This document shows, in pieces, positions 25,670-32,541 of a DNA stretch of 32,541 bases. The first letter of the stretch is position 1. The number at the start of each line of letters is the position of its first letter. Under the pieces are notes generated by a model. The model saw nothing but the letters and a program-made list of their open reading frames with translations. It was not told the origin of the DNA and did not search any database. The translations under genes and the position numbers were made by a program. The stretch is from Flavobacteriales bacterium UBA5692 (GTDB lineage Bacteria > Bacteroidota > Bacteroidia > Flavobacteriales_D > Sanyastnellaceae): positions 1-32,541 of the forward strand of contig DIHQ01000166.1 in NCBI GenBank assembly GCA_002420235.1, given 5' to 3'.

Positions 25670-25915
25670 TTATCCGAGAGCTACAAGCAAGCAAATGATG
25701 ATGCCAAAAAGGGCAACACCCTCAACAAGTGCCGCCGCAACAATCATGTTCGAACGCAAGTCACTAGTAGCTTCTGGCTGGCGGGCCATTGCTTCCAATG
25801 CAGATCCGCCAATGCGGCCTACACCGATACCAGCGCCAATCGCTGCTGCTCCTGCGCCAAGGCCCGCAAGGCCCTGGCCTACTCCGATTTCAAAAAGAAT
25901 GCTCAACAATTCCAT
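25670..25915 (-). CDS. atpE: F0 ATP synthase c subunit
   Basis: An 81-residue c subunit forming the rotor ring. It is a two-helix hairpin with the Gly-rich first helix (GLAGLGAGAAAIGAGIGVG), the polar loop RQPE (45-48) and the ion-binding Glu65 in the second helix (AALVEGVALFG). The residue after Glu65 is Gly and the first helix lacks the Gln found in sodium-binding rings, so proton coupling is the better reading. The leader upstream is A/T-rich, without a Shine-Dalgarno sequence, as usual in the phylum. Confidence 0.97.
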   Translation of the reverse strand: MELLSILFEIGVGQGLAGLGAGAAAIGAGIGVGRIGGSALEAMARQPEATSDLRSNMIVAAALVEGVALFGIIICLLVALG

Positions 25916-25947
25916 AATGTTGGTTTTTATTGGTAATGGTCTTTATT

Positions 25948-27186
25948 TCAGTGGTGTGCGGGGTCGTGGGTGGCATCGCCGAAGTATATCGCGGCGAGCA
26001 ATGTGAATACAAAGGCTTGTAAAAAAGCCACCAACAACTCCAAGAAGTACATAAAAATCATAAAGGCAGTGGAGAATAACCCCATGCCTGAACCAGCTCC
26101 GATGGCTTGGCCACCGTCACCGAAAATGAAAATCAAACTCGTAAATGCAAGGATGATGATGTGTCCTGCGCTGATGTTTGCGGTCAGACGAATCATCAAT
26201 ACCGCCGGCTTCATAATGATACTGAACACTTCGATCGGCACCAAGATAAACTTAACCGGTAACGGCACCCCGGGAGGCCAGAAAATGTGTCCCCAGTAGT
26301 GTTTGTTCCCGTTTAGGTTGGTAAGGAAAAAGACCAGGGTCGCCAACACAATGGTCACACCAATTGTGCCGGTAATGTTAAAGCCACCAAGGAAAGGCAC
26401 CAATCCAAGCAGGTTGCAGAAAAAGATAAAGAAGAATGACGTCAACAAAAACGGCATAAACCTATCTGCCTTCTCTCCAATGCTAGGTTTAGCAATCTCA
26501 TCCCTTACAAAAATGATGAGCGGCTCAAGTGCGTTGGCCATTCCTTTCGGCGCTTGACCAGGGTTTTTCCTATAATGTCCCGCAATGCTCAAAAACATCC
26601 AAACCATTGCCGTGAGAATCAAAAGCATGCCAAACACGGATTTGGTAATCGAGAAGTCATAAATCGTCAAGGGTAATCCATGTTCGGCGGCGGTAATTTG
26701 ACCCGATACAACAGCTGTACCATCGGCTAGAGTTCCTTCTTCGGAGTGTACTGTGTAAGTTATGCCGTCCGCTTCACAGGTTTTGTCTCCGTGGCCGTGA
26801 CCTTTGAAGGCACTACTCATGAAGATTTTCAACCCTTGTTCTTTCACGTAGAGAATAACCGGAAGGGGAATGTGAATATCCCCAAATAAGTGGATGTCGT
26901 GAGCATCCGCAATGTGGTGAATGATGTACGTGCCCGCTACAAACTCATCATCGTGGCTGTGGTCGCCGTGAAGGTTGTCGGTATGTGATTCGTGGTCGAC
27001 TCCGTCTGCGAAATCCGCGTCTTCTGCGCCACTTTGACCACCGTGATTGTGTTCGTCATGTGCCGCCTGCTCCGAGTGCTCATCATGCCCATTCTCGTGA
27101 CCGTGGCTTTGAGCGAGGGACGCTATTCCCGGTAAGAGAAGCCCGGCGATAATCAGGAGCTTAAATGAACTAAGAAAGCGATTCAT
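25948..27186 (-). CDS. atpB: F0 ATP synthase a subunit with His-rich periplasmic N-terminal extension
   Basis: A 412-residue a subunit, well over the E. coli length of 271. A signal-peptide-like segment (1-25) leads into a very His/Asp/Glu-rich region: 17 histidines lie between residues 28 and 105, with three more at 130, 132 and 147. The usual a-subunit core starts near 170, and its membrane helices include FMPFLLTSFFFIFFCNLLGLVPF. The essential stator arginine is Arg333 in M-I-R-L-T-A-N. His342 and Glu383 stand where E. coli has Glu219 and His245, an exchange seen in other species; Gln390 matches Gln252. Extended periplasmic N-termini are known in Bacteroidota AtpB; the histidine density suggests metal or proton binding, which is inference. 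It is the first structural gene of the operon, 32 bp before atpE. Confidence 0.95.
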   Translation of the reverse strand: MNRFLSSFKLLIIAGLLLPGIASLAQSHGHENGHDEHSEQAAHDEHNHGGQSGAEDADFADGVDHESHTDNLHGDHSHDDEFVAGTYIIHHIADAHDIHLFGDIHIPLPVILYVKEQGLKIFMSSAFKGHGHGDKTCEADGITYTVHSEEGTLADGTAVVSGQITAAEHGLPLTIYDFSITKSVFGMLLILTAMVWMFLSIAGHYRKNPGQAPKGMANALEPLIIFVRDEIAKPSIGEKADRFMPFLLTSFFFIFFCNLLGLVPFLGGFNITGTIGVTIVLATLVFFLTNLNGNKHYWGHIFWPPGVPLPVKFILVPIEVFSIIMKPAVLMIRLTANISAGHIIILAFTSLIFIFGDGGQAIGAGSGMGLFSTAFMIFMYFLELLVAFLQAFVFTLLAAIYFGDATHDPAHH

Positions 27187-27212
27187 TTCTTGCGGTAATG
27201 CTCAATTCCGCG

Positions 27213-27220
27213 CAAAAGTA
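27213..27220 (-). promoter_or_regulatory. possible -7 promoter element for the atpBEFHAG genes
   Basis: Read on the minus strand the site is TACTTTTG, an exact match to the Bacteroidetes -7 consensus TAnnTTTG, 26 bp upstream of the atpB start. The 97-bp gap to the upstream gene is the widest one before atpG, so an internal promoter here is plausible. I do not see a good -33 TTG at the expected spacing, so support is only partial. Confidence 0.38.
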
Positions 27221-27283
27221 ATTCACAGGGCACAGGCAGCATCGAAGTTTTGCGAATTTCTTTGCCCGTGACTGTGGAAATCT

Positions 27284-27661
27284 TCAATTGAGGTCCTGAG
27301 GGGCATGATTTTGCGATTCAATGACGAGTAAAACCGTATTCACGGCAAAAACGACGAACAATCCCAAAACGAAATGAATCCGAAAAGATCCATCGAACAA
27401 AACCAGATAAGCCAATACCATTGCCAAACTCGAAAACATCTTAATAGCTGTGGAGCCGTTCACTGCCGTTATGAATTGCATAGAGGAGCGATGCATAGCA
27501 GATTGTATCCATCGGTTGAGCAATAAAGTCAAACCAAAGTACCAACACACCACCGCTAACCACACCCATGATGAGGCCAAAGGAGCAAAAGGCGGAATGA
27601 CCAAGCCAACCCCCAAAATCATCGCATTAGCAAGCGCTAGTTTTATTGTAAATCGCCTCAT
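27284..27661 (-). CDS. four-TM membrane protein of the ATP synthase locus (AtpI-like by position)
   Basis: A 125-residue integral membrane protein with four predicted helices at about 8-25, 31-48, 72-89 and 94-115, a basic N-terminus (MRRFTIK) and a short polar tail. It has no motif that I can name. Size, topology and position between the AtpZ-like gene (8 bp) and atpB resemble AtpI, which assists c-ring assembly in other bacteria. Similarity to AtpI is not obvious from the residues, so this rests mostly on context. Confidence 0.7.
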   Translation of the reverse strand: MRRFTIKLALANAMILGVGLVIPPFAPLASSWVWLAVVCWYFGLTLLLNRWIQSAMHRSSMQFITAVNGSTAIKMFSSLAMVLAYLVLFDGSFRIHFVLGLFVVFAVNTVLLVIESQNHAPQDLN

Positions 27662-27669
27662 GACATGAG

Positions 27670-27897
27670 TTATTTGGAAAGCTCCTTAACTACCATCCAA
27701 ATCGCCAATAATGTGCCGGCAATCCCGCCTAACATCGTACCCACAGGCAGCTCATGGCCACAGCGCTGATCCCAAGTTCGCCCCAACCATACGGCAATGC
27801 CTATAGAGCCTGCCATCGTAAAGGCCATCCCAGAAAATCGCAAAAATGAACCGGATTGCGAGTTTCGACGCGGATCGAATGATGCCAAATGATGCAA
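27670..27897 (-). CDS. AtpZ-like small membrane protein
   Basis: A 75-residue protein with two membrane helices (about 20-39 and 51-70) around a short W-x-D loop. The pattern of a Gly-rich first helix, W-L-G-R-x-W-D, then P-x-G-T-M-L-G-G-I-A-G and a final V-V-K-E-L matches AtpZ/F0F1-ATPase subunit I family proteins, which are implicated in ATP synthase assembly or divalent cation transport. It is 2 bp after the bactofilin gene and 8 bp before the four-TM gene, so all are probably co-transcribed. Confidence 0.8.
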   Translation of the reverse strand: MHHLASFDPRRNSQSGSFLRFSGMAFTMAGSIGIAVWLGRTWDQRCGHELPVGTMLGGIAGTLLAIWMVVKELSK

Positions 27898-27899
27898 GC

Positions 27900-28343
27900 T
27901 TAGACTGCAGCTGGCTGCTGAGCACTCGTCTTCGACACTATTTGTTGCTTGTCACGGCCAGCATCTTTAATATCCTTGACCTTGGATGTAAGGTGCAAGT
28001 TACCTGTGGCTTGTGCCCCGCTCTCAATAGAAAGCTGACCATATTGAATGTCACCATGAACCTTGGAAGAAGCCTTCAGAACGAATAGTTCTTGAACAAG
28101 AATATTCCCCTCCATCTCTCCTTCCGTTTCACAATGAATACAAGAAACCGAGCCTTTTATTCGACCTGAGCTACCAATCACCAAACGGCCTTTGGTAACA
28201 AGTTCTCCCTCAAACGCACCGTCGATTCTGACATTGTTCTCACTACGCAACACGCCCTCAAAAGTGGTGCCTTTCGCGATTCTATTGACCGCATTTTCAG
28301 ATGATCTTTCTGGTTTCATTGGTTTTTTCGTGGATCCAAGCAT
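27900..28343 (-). CDS. bactofilin (polymer-forming cytoskeletal protein)
   Basis: A 147-residue bactofilin. The central beta-helix domain (about 23-118) has the family repeat pattern: IAKGTTFEGVLRSENNVRIDGAFEGEL, then GRLVIGSSGRIKGSV and a set of alternating short strands with glycine turns (GEMEGNIL, SKVHGDIQYGQLSIESGAQATGNL). The N- and C-terminal tails are short and polar. Bactofilins form filaments at the membrane without nucleotide and often localise cell-wall hydrolases. It lies 31 bp downstream of porW and 2 bp upstream of the AtpZ-like gene. An M23 peptidase, a frequent bactofilin partner, is encoded nearby at 31152. Confidence 0.92.
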   Translation of the reverse strand: MLGSTKKPMKPERSSENAVNRIAKGTTFEGVLRSENNVRIDGAFEGELVTKGRLVIGSSGRIKGSVSCIHCETEGEMEGNILVQELFVLKASSKVHGDIQYGQLSIESGAQATGNLHLTSKVKDIKDAGRDKQQIVSKTSAQQPAAV

Positions 28344-28374
28344 GGTCCAAAGGTAGTTCGAAACCCGTTAGACG

Positions 28375-31059
28375 TCACTCTCTTCCTTCCAAGTAAACCT
28401 TTTCAAACCAACGCTGGTAACTATCCGTCTCCTTGTTCTTGAATAGCTCAATATAATTCTCTGTTGAAATAGTGAAAACCGCATACCCTGACGTATTAAT
28501 CGTTCCCAGTTGATTGGTATTTGTGGTGAATACTTCGTAATAATCAAGGCTGTAGTCCTGACGTTTAAAGTCTTTTACGAGTACGATTTGGAAATTTCGA
28601 TTGATGAGGTTGGCCGTAACCCGGAGCTCATTTGACGCAAAGTATTCACTATTAAAATCCGCAATCGTGGCACGCAACTCTTCTACATTACCGCGGCCAA
28701 CCGGCACCAACATCCCAAAATAATGGGTGAGATATGGTTTACTTTCCCAGACCACAACCTCTTCTTCCACTTCCTCTGTTTCTTCGGCTCCACCTGTATT
28801 TCGAACGGGGCCGTTAAGAGCTGTAAGCAAATCCTGAGCAAAGGTCGCCTCTTCAGTATCGGGGCATTCTCCAACCACCAGCTGAAGCGCTTCAAAGTAC
28901 GCTCTGCGATCCCCTCCGGTCCGCCCACTAAGGCCGCCGATGCTTTGAGCCCGAAGCAAGCGGTACTTGCATACGAAGTTGTTGTTAGGTTGGTCATTGA
29001 TAACCTCATCAGCGAAAAGGAGCACCTCTTGGTAAGCTTTTGCATAATAACGTTGAAGCAGCTCTTCATACACCAGCCGCTCTTCTTCTCTTCGCACCTC
29101 TTCTTGGTCTGCAAAATCGGGGTTTTCAATCAAAATGGCCCACTCTGAATTAGGGTAACGCTCCCGCACCTGCGCACTCCAGTAATCGGAATTGCATGTA
29201 GCGCAGAAAGGGCTCTGATAATTCTCTTCCACCTCACGCTGGAGGTAAGTTCTATAAAGTTGGTAATACGTCGTGGGGTGGAATTCACTTTCGATCATGC
29301 GCTCGGTTAACTCCGTCCAATTATCAATTGCGTTCTCGAGATCTGATAGTTTTTCCTTGTACACCAGCCCTGCATTGTAATAGGCTTCGGCAATCATCGC
29401 CACAGCATTTTCCCGCTCTGCACTGTCACACGGCAGTCCTGCCATGAGCTCTTCAAAACTTGGAATCTCTCCAGGAACTAGTCCGTCTTCTGCCGATTGA
29501 ATGGCTTCTGAACCTTCCTCACCCACTCCAACTTCATTGGCAAATGCTACGTCCATTTTTATGGACCGACGCCAATTGTCTTCAAGTTGTCGGTCTCCCC
29601 AATAATCCCTAAAGTTTCTTCTTCCCGCAACCTTGAGTTGAGCGTTATAGGGCCAAAACATTCCAGCCCCATTATCACCTGCATTCGCAAGTTCCGCCTC
29701 AGCTGCGGCGGCAGCTGCGCGCTTTCTCGCTTCCTCCTCCTCTTCCAATTGCGTGATGATTTCCGCGATTCGATCGTTACGTTCATTTTCTGGCAAGTCA
29801 CAGATTTCAAGCAGGCTGTCCTGCTCGGAAATGATGTTGAGATTGGTGACTAACTCTGTGAGGTTATCCGCCATTGCATCTACATCCTCAAATCGCTCGT
29901 TATCATCTTCCATAAATGTTCGCGCACTGTCATAATAGGCTTGTGCGTTAGTGTAGTCCAAGTCTTCCATGTAAAGATCTCCGAGCAATAGATAGCTCTT
30001 CATGCGTTGCCTTGTGTTCTCATCATTCACCAATAACGATTCTTTAAGAAGGCCCACTGCATCTTCTTTTCTTCTCTCTTCCAAGGCCAACGTCGCTAAG
30101 GCATAGAAAATCTGATCTTGGTAAATGTCGTTTTTATCGTCTTCCAACATCTCTTCCAGCAACTCAATAATGGGGTCACTGTCCGTCTCGAGGCGATCAA
30201 AAGCCATTGCTTGTTTGATCTTCGCATAAAACTCTAATTCATAAGGAGTGCGTAACCGTACCACTTCATTGTATCGCTCAATGGCTTTTTCCGATTGTCC
30301 CGCCTCCTCGTAACATTGAGCCAAAATGAAAATCATACGGGCGTGATTTTTTCTCTTTTCGACGTACCTCAAAGCTTTCTCAAGTTGCTCAATAGCGGCT
30401 TCTACCTCTCCATGTTTGAGATGAAATGCCGCGTATACCTCATGCACGTATACCATCACTTCTGAATCCTCTACACGATTGGTCTGCGCCGCCTTAATAA
30501 GCGTATTGCTCGCTCGCACTCGGTCATCCATGGCCATATATGTGCGCGCCATCCAAGCATTTGACCAGGCCTGTGCGTCAGGATAGTCCAAGGTTCGGAC
30601 CAAGTACTGAAACACCTCCAAAGCCTTTTCCTTGTCTCCTTTAATCAGGTGCGCTCGTGCGATGATATCGTAGTTGTCATCAATCCATTTATTAAGCTCC
30701 GGACGCTTTAAGTCCTTCTGTTCTCTGCGTGAAGGGGTCATGGTGTGTTTGTCAACCACCTTCGTGCTCTTCTCAATCGCTCTCTCCATCAAAGGGTAAA
30801 CCTGCTGTGCAGTAGACTCATCAACGGGTTGAAAAACAGGCAGAATTTCATCCCAATTTTCCTCGTACCCCTCGTACAAAACCAAATCCGCCTCAAGCAT
30901 GGCTTCCTTGGCATAATAAAACCCATTGTAGCGCGCTGCGGTGTTATGGTAAGCCCGATATAAGAAACCATCACGAGTCCGCGAGCACCCCGATAATAAT
31001 AAGAGGGTCATCACCCCCCAGCCCATCAAGTTCGTTATGCTGATATTCTTTGGTCCCAT
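28375..31059 (-). CDS. porW: T9SS/gliding lipoprotein PorW/SprE (TPR protein)
   Basis: An 894-residue lipoprotein (lipobox L-S-G-C, Cys25). The first mature residues include R-A-Y-H-N-T-A-A-R-Y-N-G-F-Y-Y-A-K-E-A-M and later LNKWIDDNYDIIARAHLIKG, which I recognise from PorW/SprE, the periplasmic lipoprotein needed for type IX secretion and gliding. TPR-like helical pairs run from about 130 to 420. A Glu- and Ala-rich linker (432-461) separates them from a second helical half with more TPR-like units, and the last 90 residues form a predicted alpha/beta domain. In the known system PorW bridges the PorL/M motor to outer-membrane parts. A T9SS cargo, the M1 peptidase, is encoded in the same window. 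It may head the transcript through bactofilin to the atp genes. Confidence 0.87.
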   Translation of the reverse strand: MGPKNISITNLMGWGVMTLLLLSGCSRTRDGFLYRAYHNTAARYNGFYYAKEAMLEADLVLYEGYEENWDEILPVFQPVDESTAQQVYPLMERAIEKSTKVVDKHTMTPSRREQKDLKRPELNKWIDDNYDIIARAHLIKGDKEKALEVFQYLVRTLDYPDAQAWSNAWMARTYMAMDDRVRASNTLIKAAQTNRVEDSEVMVYVHEVYAAFHLKHGEVEAAIEQLEKALRYVEKRKNHARMIFILAQCYEEAGQSEKAIERYNEVVRLRTPYELEFYAKIKQAMAFDRLETDSDPIIELLEEMLEDDKNDIYQDQIFYALATLALEERRKEDAVGLLKESLLVNDENTRQRMKSYLLLGDLYMEDLDYTNAQAYYDSARTFMEDDNERFEDVDAMADNLTELVTNLNIISEQDSLLEICDLPENERNDRIAEIITQLEEEEEARKRAAAAAAEAELANAGDNGAGMFWPYNAQLKVAGRRNFRDYWGDRQLEDNWRRSIKMDVAFANEVGVGEEGSEAIQSAEDGLVPGEIPSFEELMAGLPCDSAERENAVAMIAEAYYNAGLVYKEKLSDLENAIDNWTELTERMIESEFHPTTYYQLYRTYLQREVEENYQSPFCATCNSDYWSAQVRERYPNSEWAILIENPDFADQEEVRREEERLVYEELLQRYYAKAYQEVLLFADEVINDQPNNNFVCKYRLLRAQSIGGLSGRTGGDRRAYFEALQLVVGECPDTEEATFAQDLLTALNGPVRNTGGAEETEEVEEEVVVWESKPYLTHYFGMLVPVGRGNVEELRATIADFNSEYFASNELRVTANLINRNFQIVLVKDFKRQDYSLDYYEVFTTNTNQLGTINTSGYAVFTISTENYIELFKNKETDSYQRWFEKVYLEGRE

Positions 31060-31100
31060 GGACAGGTGCTCAACGCAGAATCCGCTAAATTATTCCAAAC

Positions 31101-31124
31101 GCATCGACCTAGCGATGCCTTTTT
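31101..31124 (+). other. hairpin with T-run in the porW/M23 divergent spacer
   Basis: GCATCG and CGATGC form a 6-bp perfect stem around a 6-nt loop, followed by C and five T residues. It lies in the 92-bp spacer between divergent genes, 28 bp before the M23 start. It would be a weak terminator or attenuator for plus-strand transcripts, or a palindromic operator; neither is established. Confidence 0.35.
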
Positions 31125-31151
31125 GTGTATTCAGCGATATTTGTTGCCAGT

Positions 31152-32042
31152 ATGGCACAACCCAACAACTTTCGTAAACGTTGGTTACAACGATACCGTC
31201 TGGTCCTTCACGAGGAACAATCATACAGGGAACGGTGGCAGATAACGGGGGCCCGGTGGGGGTTAACCGCAGCCTCTGGGGGATTCCTTCTCTCCTTAAT
31301 TGGCCTAACCTACTTCGTCATAGCATGGACTCCGTTGCGCGAATACGTGGTGCCGGGGTATGTCAGTGAGACCAGCCGAATGAGGGCAATCGAAACTGAA
31401 TTAAGGGCCGACAGCGCTCTTGCCGCTCTAGCGGTTCAGGACCGTTACTTAAGTGACTTACGCAAGGTGCTTTCCGGTCAGGAAGTTGTAAATGACCTTG
31501 AGCCGGCTATCTTAGATAGCTCAGCCTTGTCGGAAACCGAAAAAGGACTGAACGAGTGGGGGCTAACAGATGAGGACTTGGCGTTGCGCGAGCGCTTGGA
31601 AGACGAAGACCGATTTGCATTGCAGCGTGCTCAGTCCGTTGAGCAGGTTTCAAAAAGTATTCCATTCGCTCCGATACAAGGAGAAATTTCCTCAGAATTT
31701 AATCCTGGAATTGGGCACTTCGGTGTGGATTTCGTAGCGCCTTTAGGTTCGATTATTCACGCTGTTGACGCCGGAACTGTGATCCTCGCTTCCTACACCT
31801 CAGATGGAGGTTATGTGGTGAATATCCAACACCTTGGAAACCGCATCTCCGTGTACAAACACAATCAAAGTTTACTCGTCGAAGTAGGTGACAGGGTTCA
31901 AGCCGGTGATGCCATCGCGGTTTTAGGAGGAACTGGGACGCTTTCCACTGGGCCCCACTCCCATTTTGAATGGTGGGTTGGTGGAACGGCACTTAATCCC
32001 GTTCAATGGCTCCCGGATTACGCACCAGAGCCTCTGAATTGA
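31152..32042 (+). CDS. M23 (LytM) family metallopeptidase
   Basis: A 296-residue membrane-anchored peptidoglycan peptidase. A basic cytoplasmic start (1-36) is followed by one membrane helix (about 38-58) and a periplasmic linker with coiled-coil-like segments (70-165). The LytM domain (about 170-290) has zinc ligands His189 and Asp193 in G-H-F-G-V-D and His271 in G-P-H-S-H-F, with His269 as the probable catalytic residue. All expected ligands are present, so it is probably active as an endopeptidase. The frame extends to a GTG at 31125, but the ATG at 31152 gives the typical family N-terminus. It diverges from porW and ends 8 bp from the convergent kinase gene. A bactofilin is close by, and bactofilin-M23 pairs are known to shape cell walls. 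Confidence 0.9.
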   Translation: MAQPNNFRKRWLQRYRLVLHEEQSYRERWQITGARWGLTAASGGFLLSLIGLTYFVIAWTPLREYVVPGYVSETSRMRAIETELRADSALAALAVQDRYLSDLRKVLSGQEVVNDLEPAILDSSALSETEKGLNEWGLTDEDLALRERLEDEDRFALQRAQSVEQVSKSIPFAPIQGEISSEFNPGIGHFGVDFVAPLGSIIHAVDAGTVILASYTSDGGYVVNIQHLGNRISVYKHNQSLLVEVGDRVQAGDAIAVLGGTGTLSTGPHSHFEWWVGGTALNPVQWLPDYAPEPLN

Positions 32043-32050
32043 ATGCGATT

Positions 32051-32541
32051 TTAGCCTTTTAAAACAATATCAAAATCAACAAGATCGACAAACCGCTGAA
32101 TCCGCTGGTCCAACTCCTCCTGTGTGAGGCTTCGCAAACGCTCTGTGCCAAATTGCTCGCAGGTGAATGAGGCCAAAGCTGAACCCAGCACAACCGCTCG
32201 CTTCATATTAGCGAACGACGTATCATTTGTGTTTGCTAAATGACCGATGAATCCTCCCGCAAAAGAATCCCCCGCGCCGGTTGGGTCTAGTACTTCTTCC
32301 AACGGGAGTGCGGGCGCGAAAAAAACCTCGTCCTTGTTGAACAATAGTGCGCCGTGTTCACCTTTCTTGATGACTAAAGTCGAGGGGCCCATCGCGAGGA
32401 TACTTTGGGCCGCCTTCACCAAGGAGTACTCACCCGAAAGCTGTCGCGCTTCTTCGTCGTTAATCGTCAAAACATCTACGCGTTTTAGCAGCGATTTTAG
32501 CGGTTCAAGAGCTATATCCATCCAAAAGTTCATGGTGTCTA
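32051..32541 (-). CDS. PfkB-family sugar/nucleoside kinase (partial, 5' end outside window)
   Basis: The C-terminal 163 or so residues of a ribokinase/PfkB-type kinase. The signature DPTGAGDSFAGGF carries the catalytic Asp, and the preceding LVIKKGEHGALLF is the typical strand-turn before it. The frame has no stop before the window edge, and the visible D-T-M-N-F-W-M is internal sequence, so the Met at 32533 is not the start. Family members phosphorylate ribose, fructose phosphates, adenosine or others; the substrate-binding N-terminal half is missing, so none can be named. It converges on the M23 gene with an 8-bp gap. Confidence 0.92.
   Translation of the reverse strand, partial: DTMNFWMDIALEPLKSLLKRVDVLTINDEEARQLSGEYSLVKAAQSILAMGPSTLVIKKGEHGALLFNKDEVFFAPALPLEEVLDPTGAGDSFAGGFIGHLANTNDTSFANMKRAVVLGSALASFTCEQFGTERLRSLTQEELDQRIQRFVDLVDFDIVLKG

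Noticed and set aside
25670..25915. Sodium-translocating c ring
   Set aside because: The residue after the key Glu65 is Gly and the Gln of sodium-binding c subunits is absent from the first helix.
25187..25936. 249-codon plus-strand open frame across atpF and atpE
   Set aside because: It is antisense to two unmistakable ATP synthase genes and has low-complexity Ser/Arg-rich content typical of a shadow frame.

Overview
The window looks like ordinary core chromosome from a member of the Bacteroidota, most likely a Flavobacteriales-type marine bacterium with roughly 50% GC. This is inferred from gene content, not from a taxonomic marker. The signs are a peptidase with a type IX secretion (T9SS) C-terminal sorting domain, a PorW/SprE-type T9SS lipoprotein, DUF4270 and DUF4837 lipoproteins, an F-ATPase operon without atpD and atpC, a long periplasmic AtpB N-terminus, and few Shine-Dalgarno-like sites. 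I saw no tRNA, rRNA, CRISPR array, insertion sequence or prophage. No stretch over about 300 bases lacks a gene.

Left part (1-5650, all minus strand): a tight run reading slyD-type FKBP isomerase, thiL, asnB-type asparagine synthase, a GT4 glycosyltransferase and a nitronate monooxygenase/FabK-like flavoprotein. Gaps are 1-32 bp and the last pair overlaps by 4 bp. The run may continue past the left edge. Opposite it (5686-8166, +) is a secreted M1 metallopeptidase with a T9SS sorting domain. Its stop codon abuts the stop codon of the next, convergent cluster.

Middle-left (8167-12583, minus): panC, tatA (56 aa, easily missed), a LysM-containing lytic transglycosylase, a DUF4837 lipoprotein and a YCF48/BNR-type beta-propeller lipoprotein. 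The last four are overlapping or coupled and form an envelope cluster. Diverging from panC, behind a recognisable Bacteroidetes-type promoter, is the plus-strand operon of a half-length GT5 protein, a DUF4270 lipoprotein and glmS.

Middle-right (16728-22055): a group II PLP-dependent decarboxylase (minus) diverges from an outer-membrane protein gene (+) that ends in a clear intrinsic terminator. A cyclase/kynurenine-formamidase-like gene and a second small beta-barrel gene follow. The terminator of that last gene lies inside the final codons of a convergent NtrY-like sensor histidine kinase.

Right part (22108-32541): the minus-strand series porW/sprE, bactofilin, AtpZ-like, a four-TM protein, atpB, atpE, atpF, atpH, atpA, atpG, then the histidine kinase. 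It joins T9SS/gliding, cytoskeletal and ATP synthase genes. atpD and atpC are absent, as expected for this phylum. An M23 (LytM) peptidase diverges from porW, and a PfkB sugar/nucleoside kinase runs off the right edge.

No clearly new multi-gene system is visible. The points most worth a second look are the His-rich AtpB extension, the GT5-like half protein that lacks the ADP-glucose motif, the conserved-looking envelope cluster around TatA, and the orphan kinase behind atpG.
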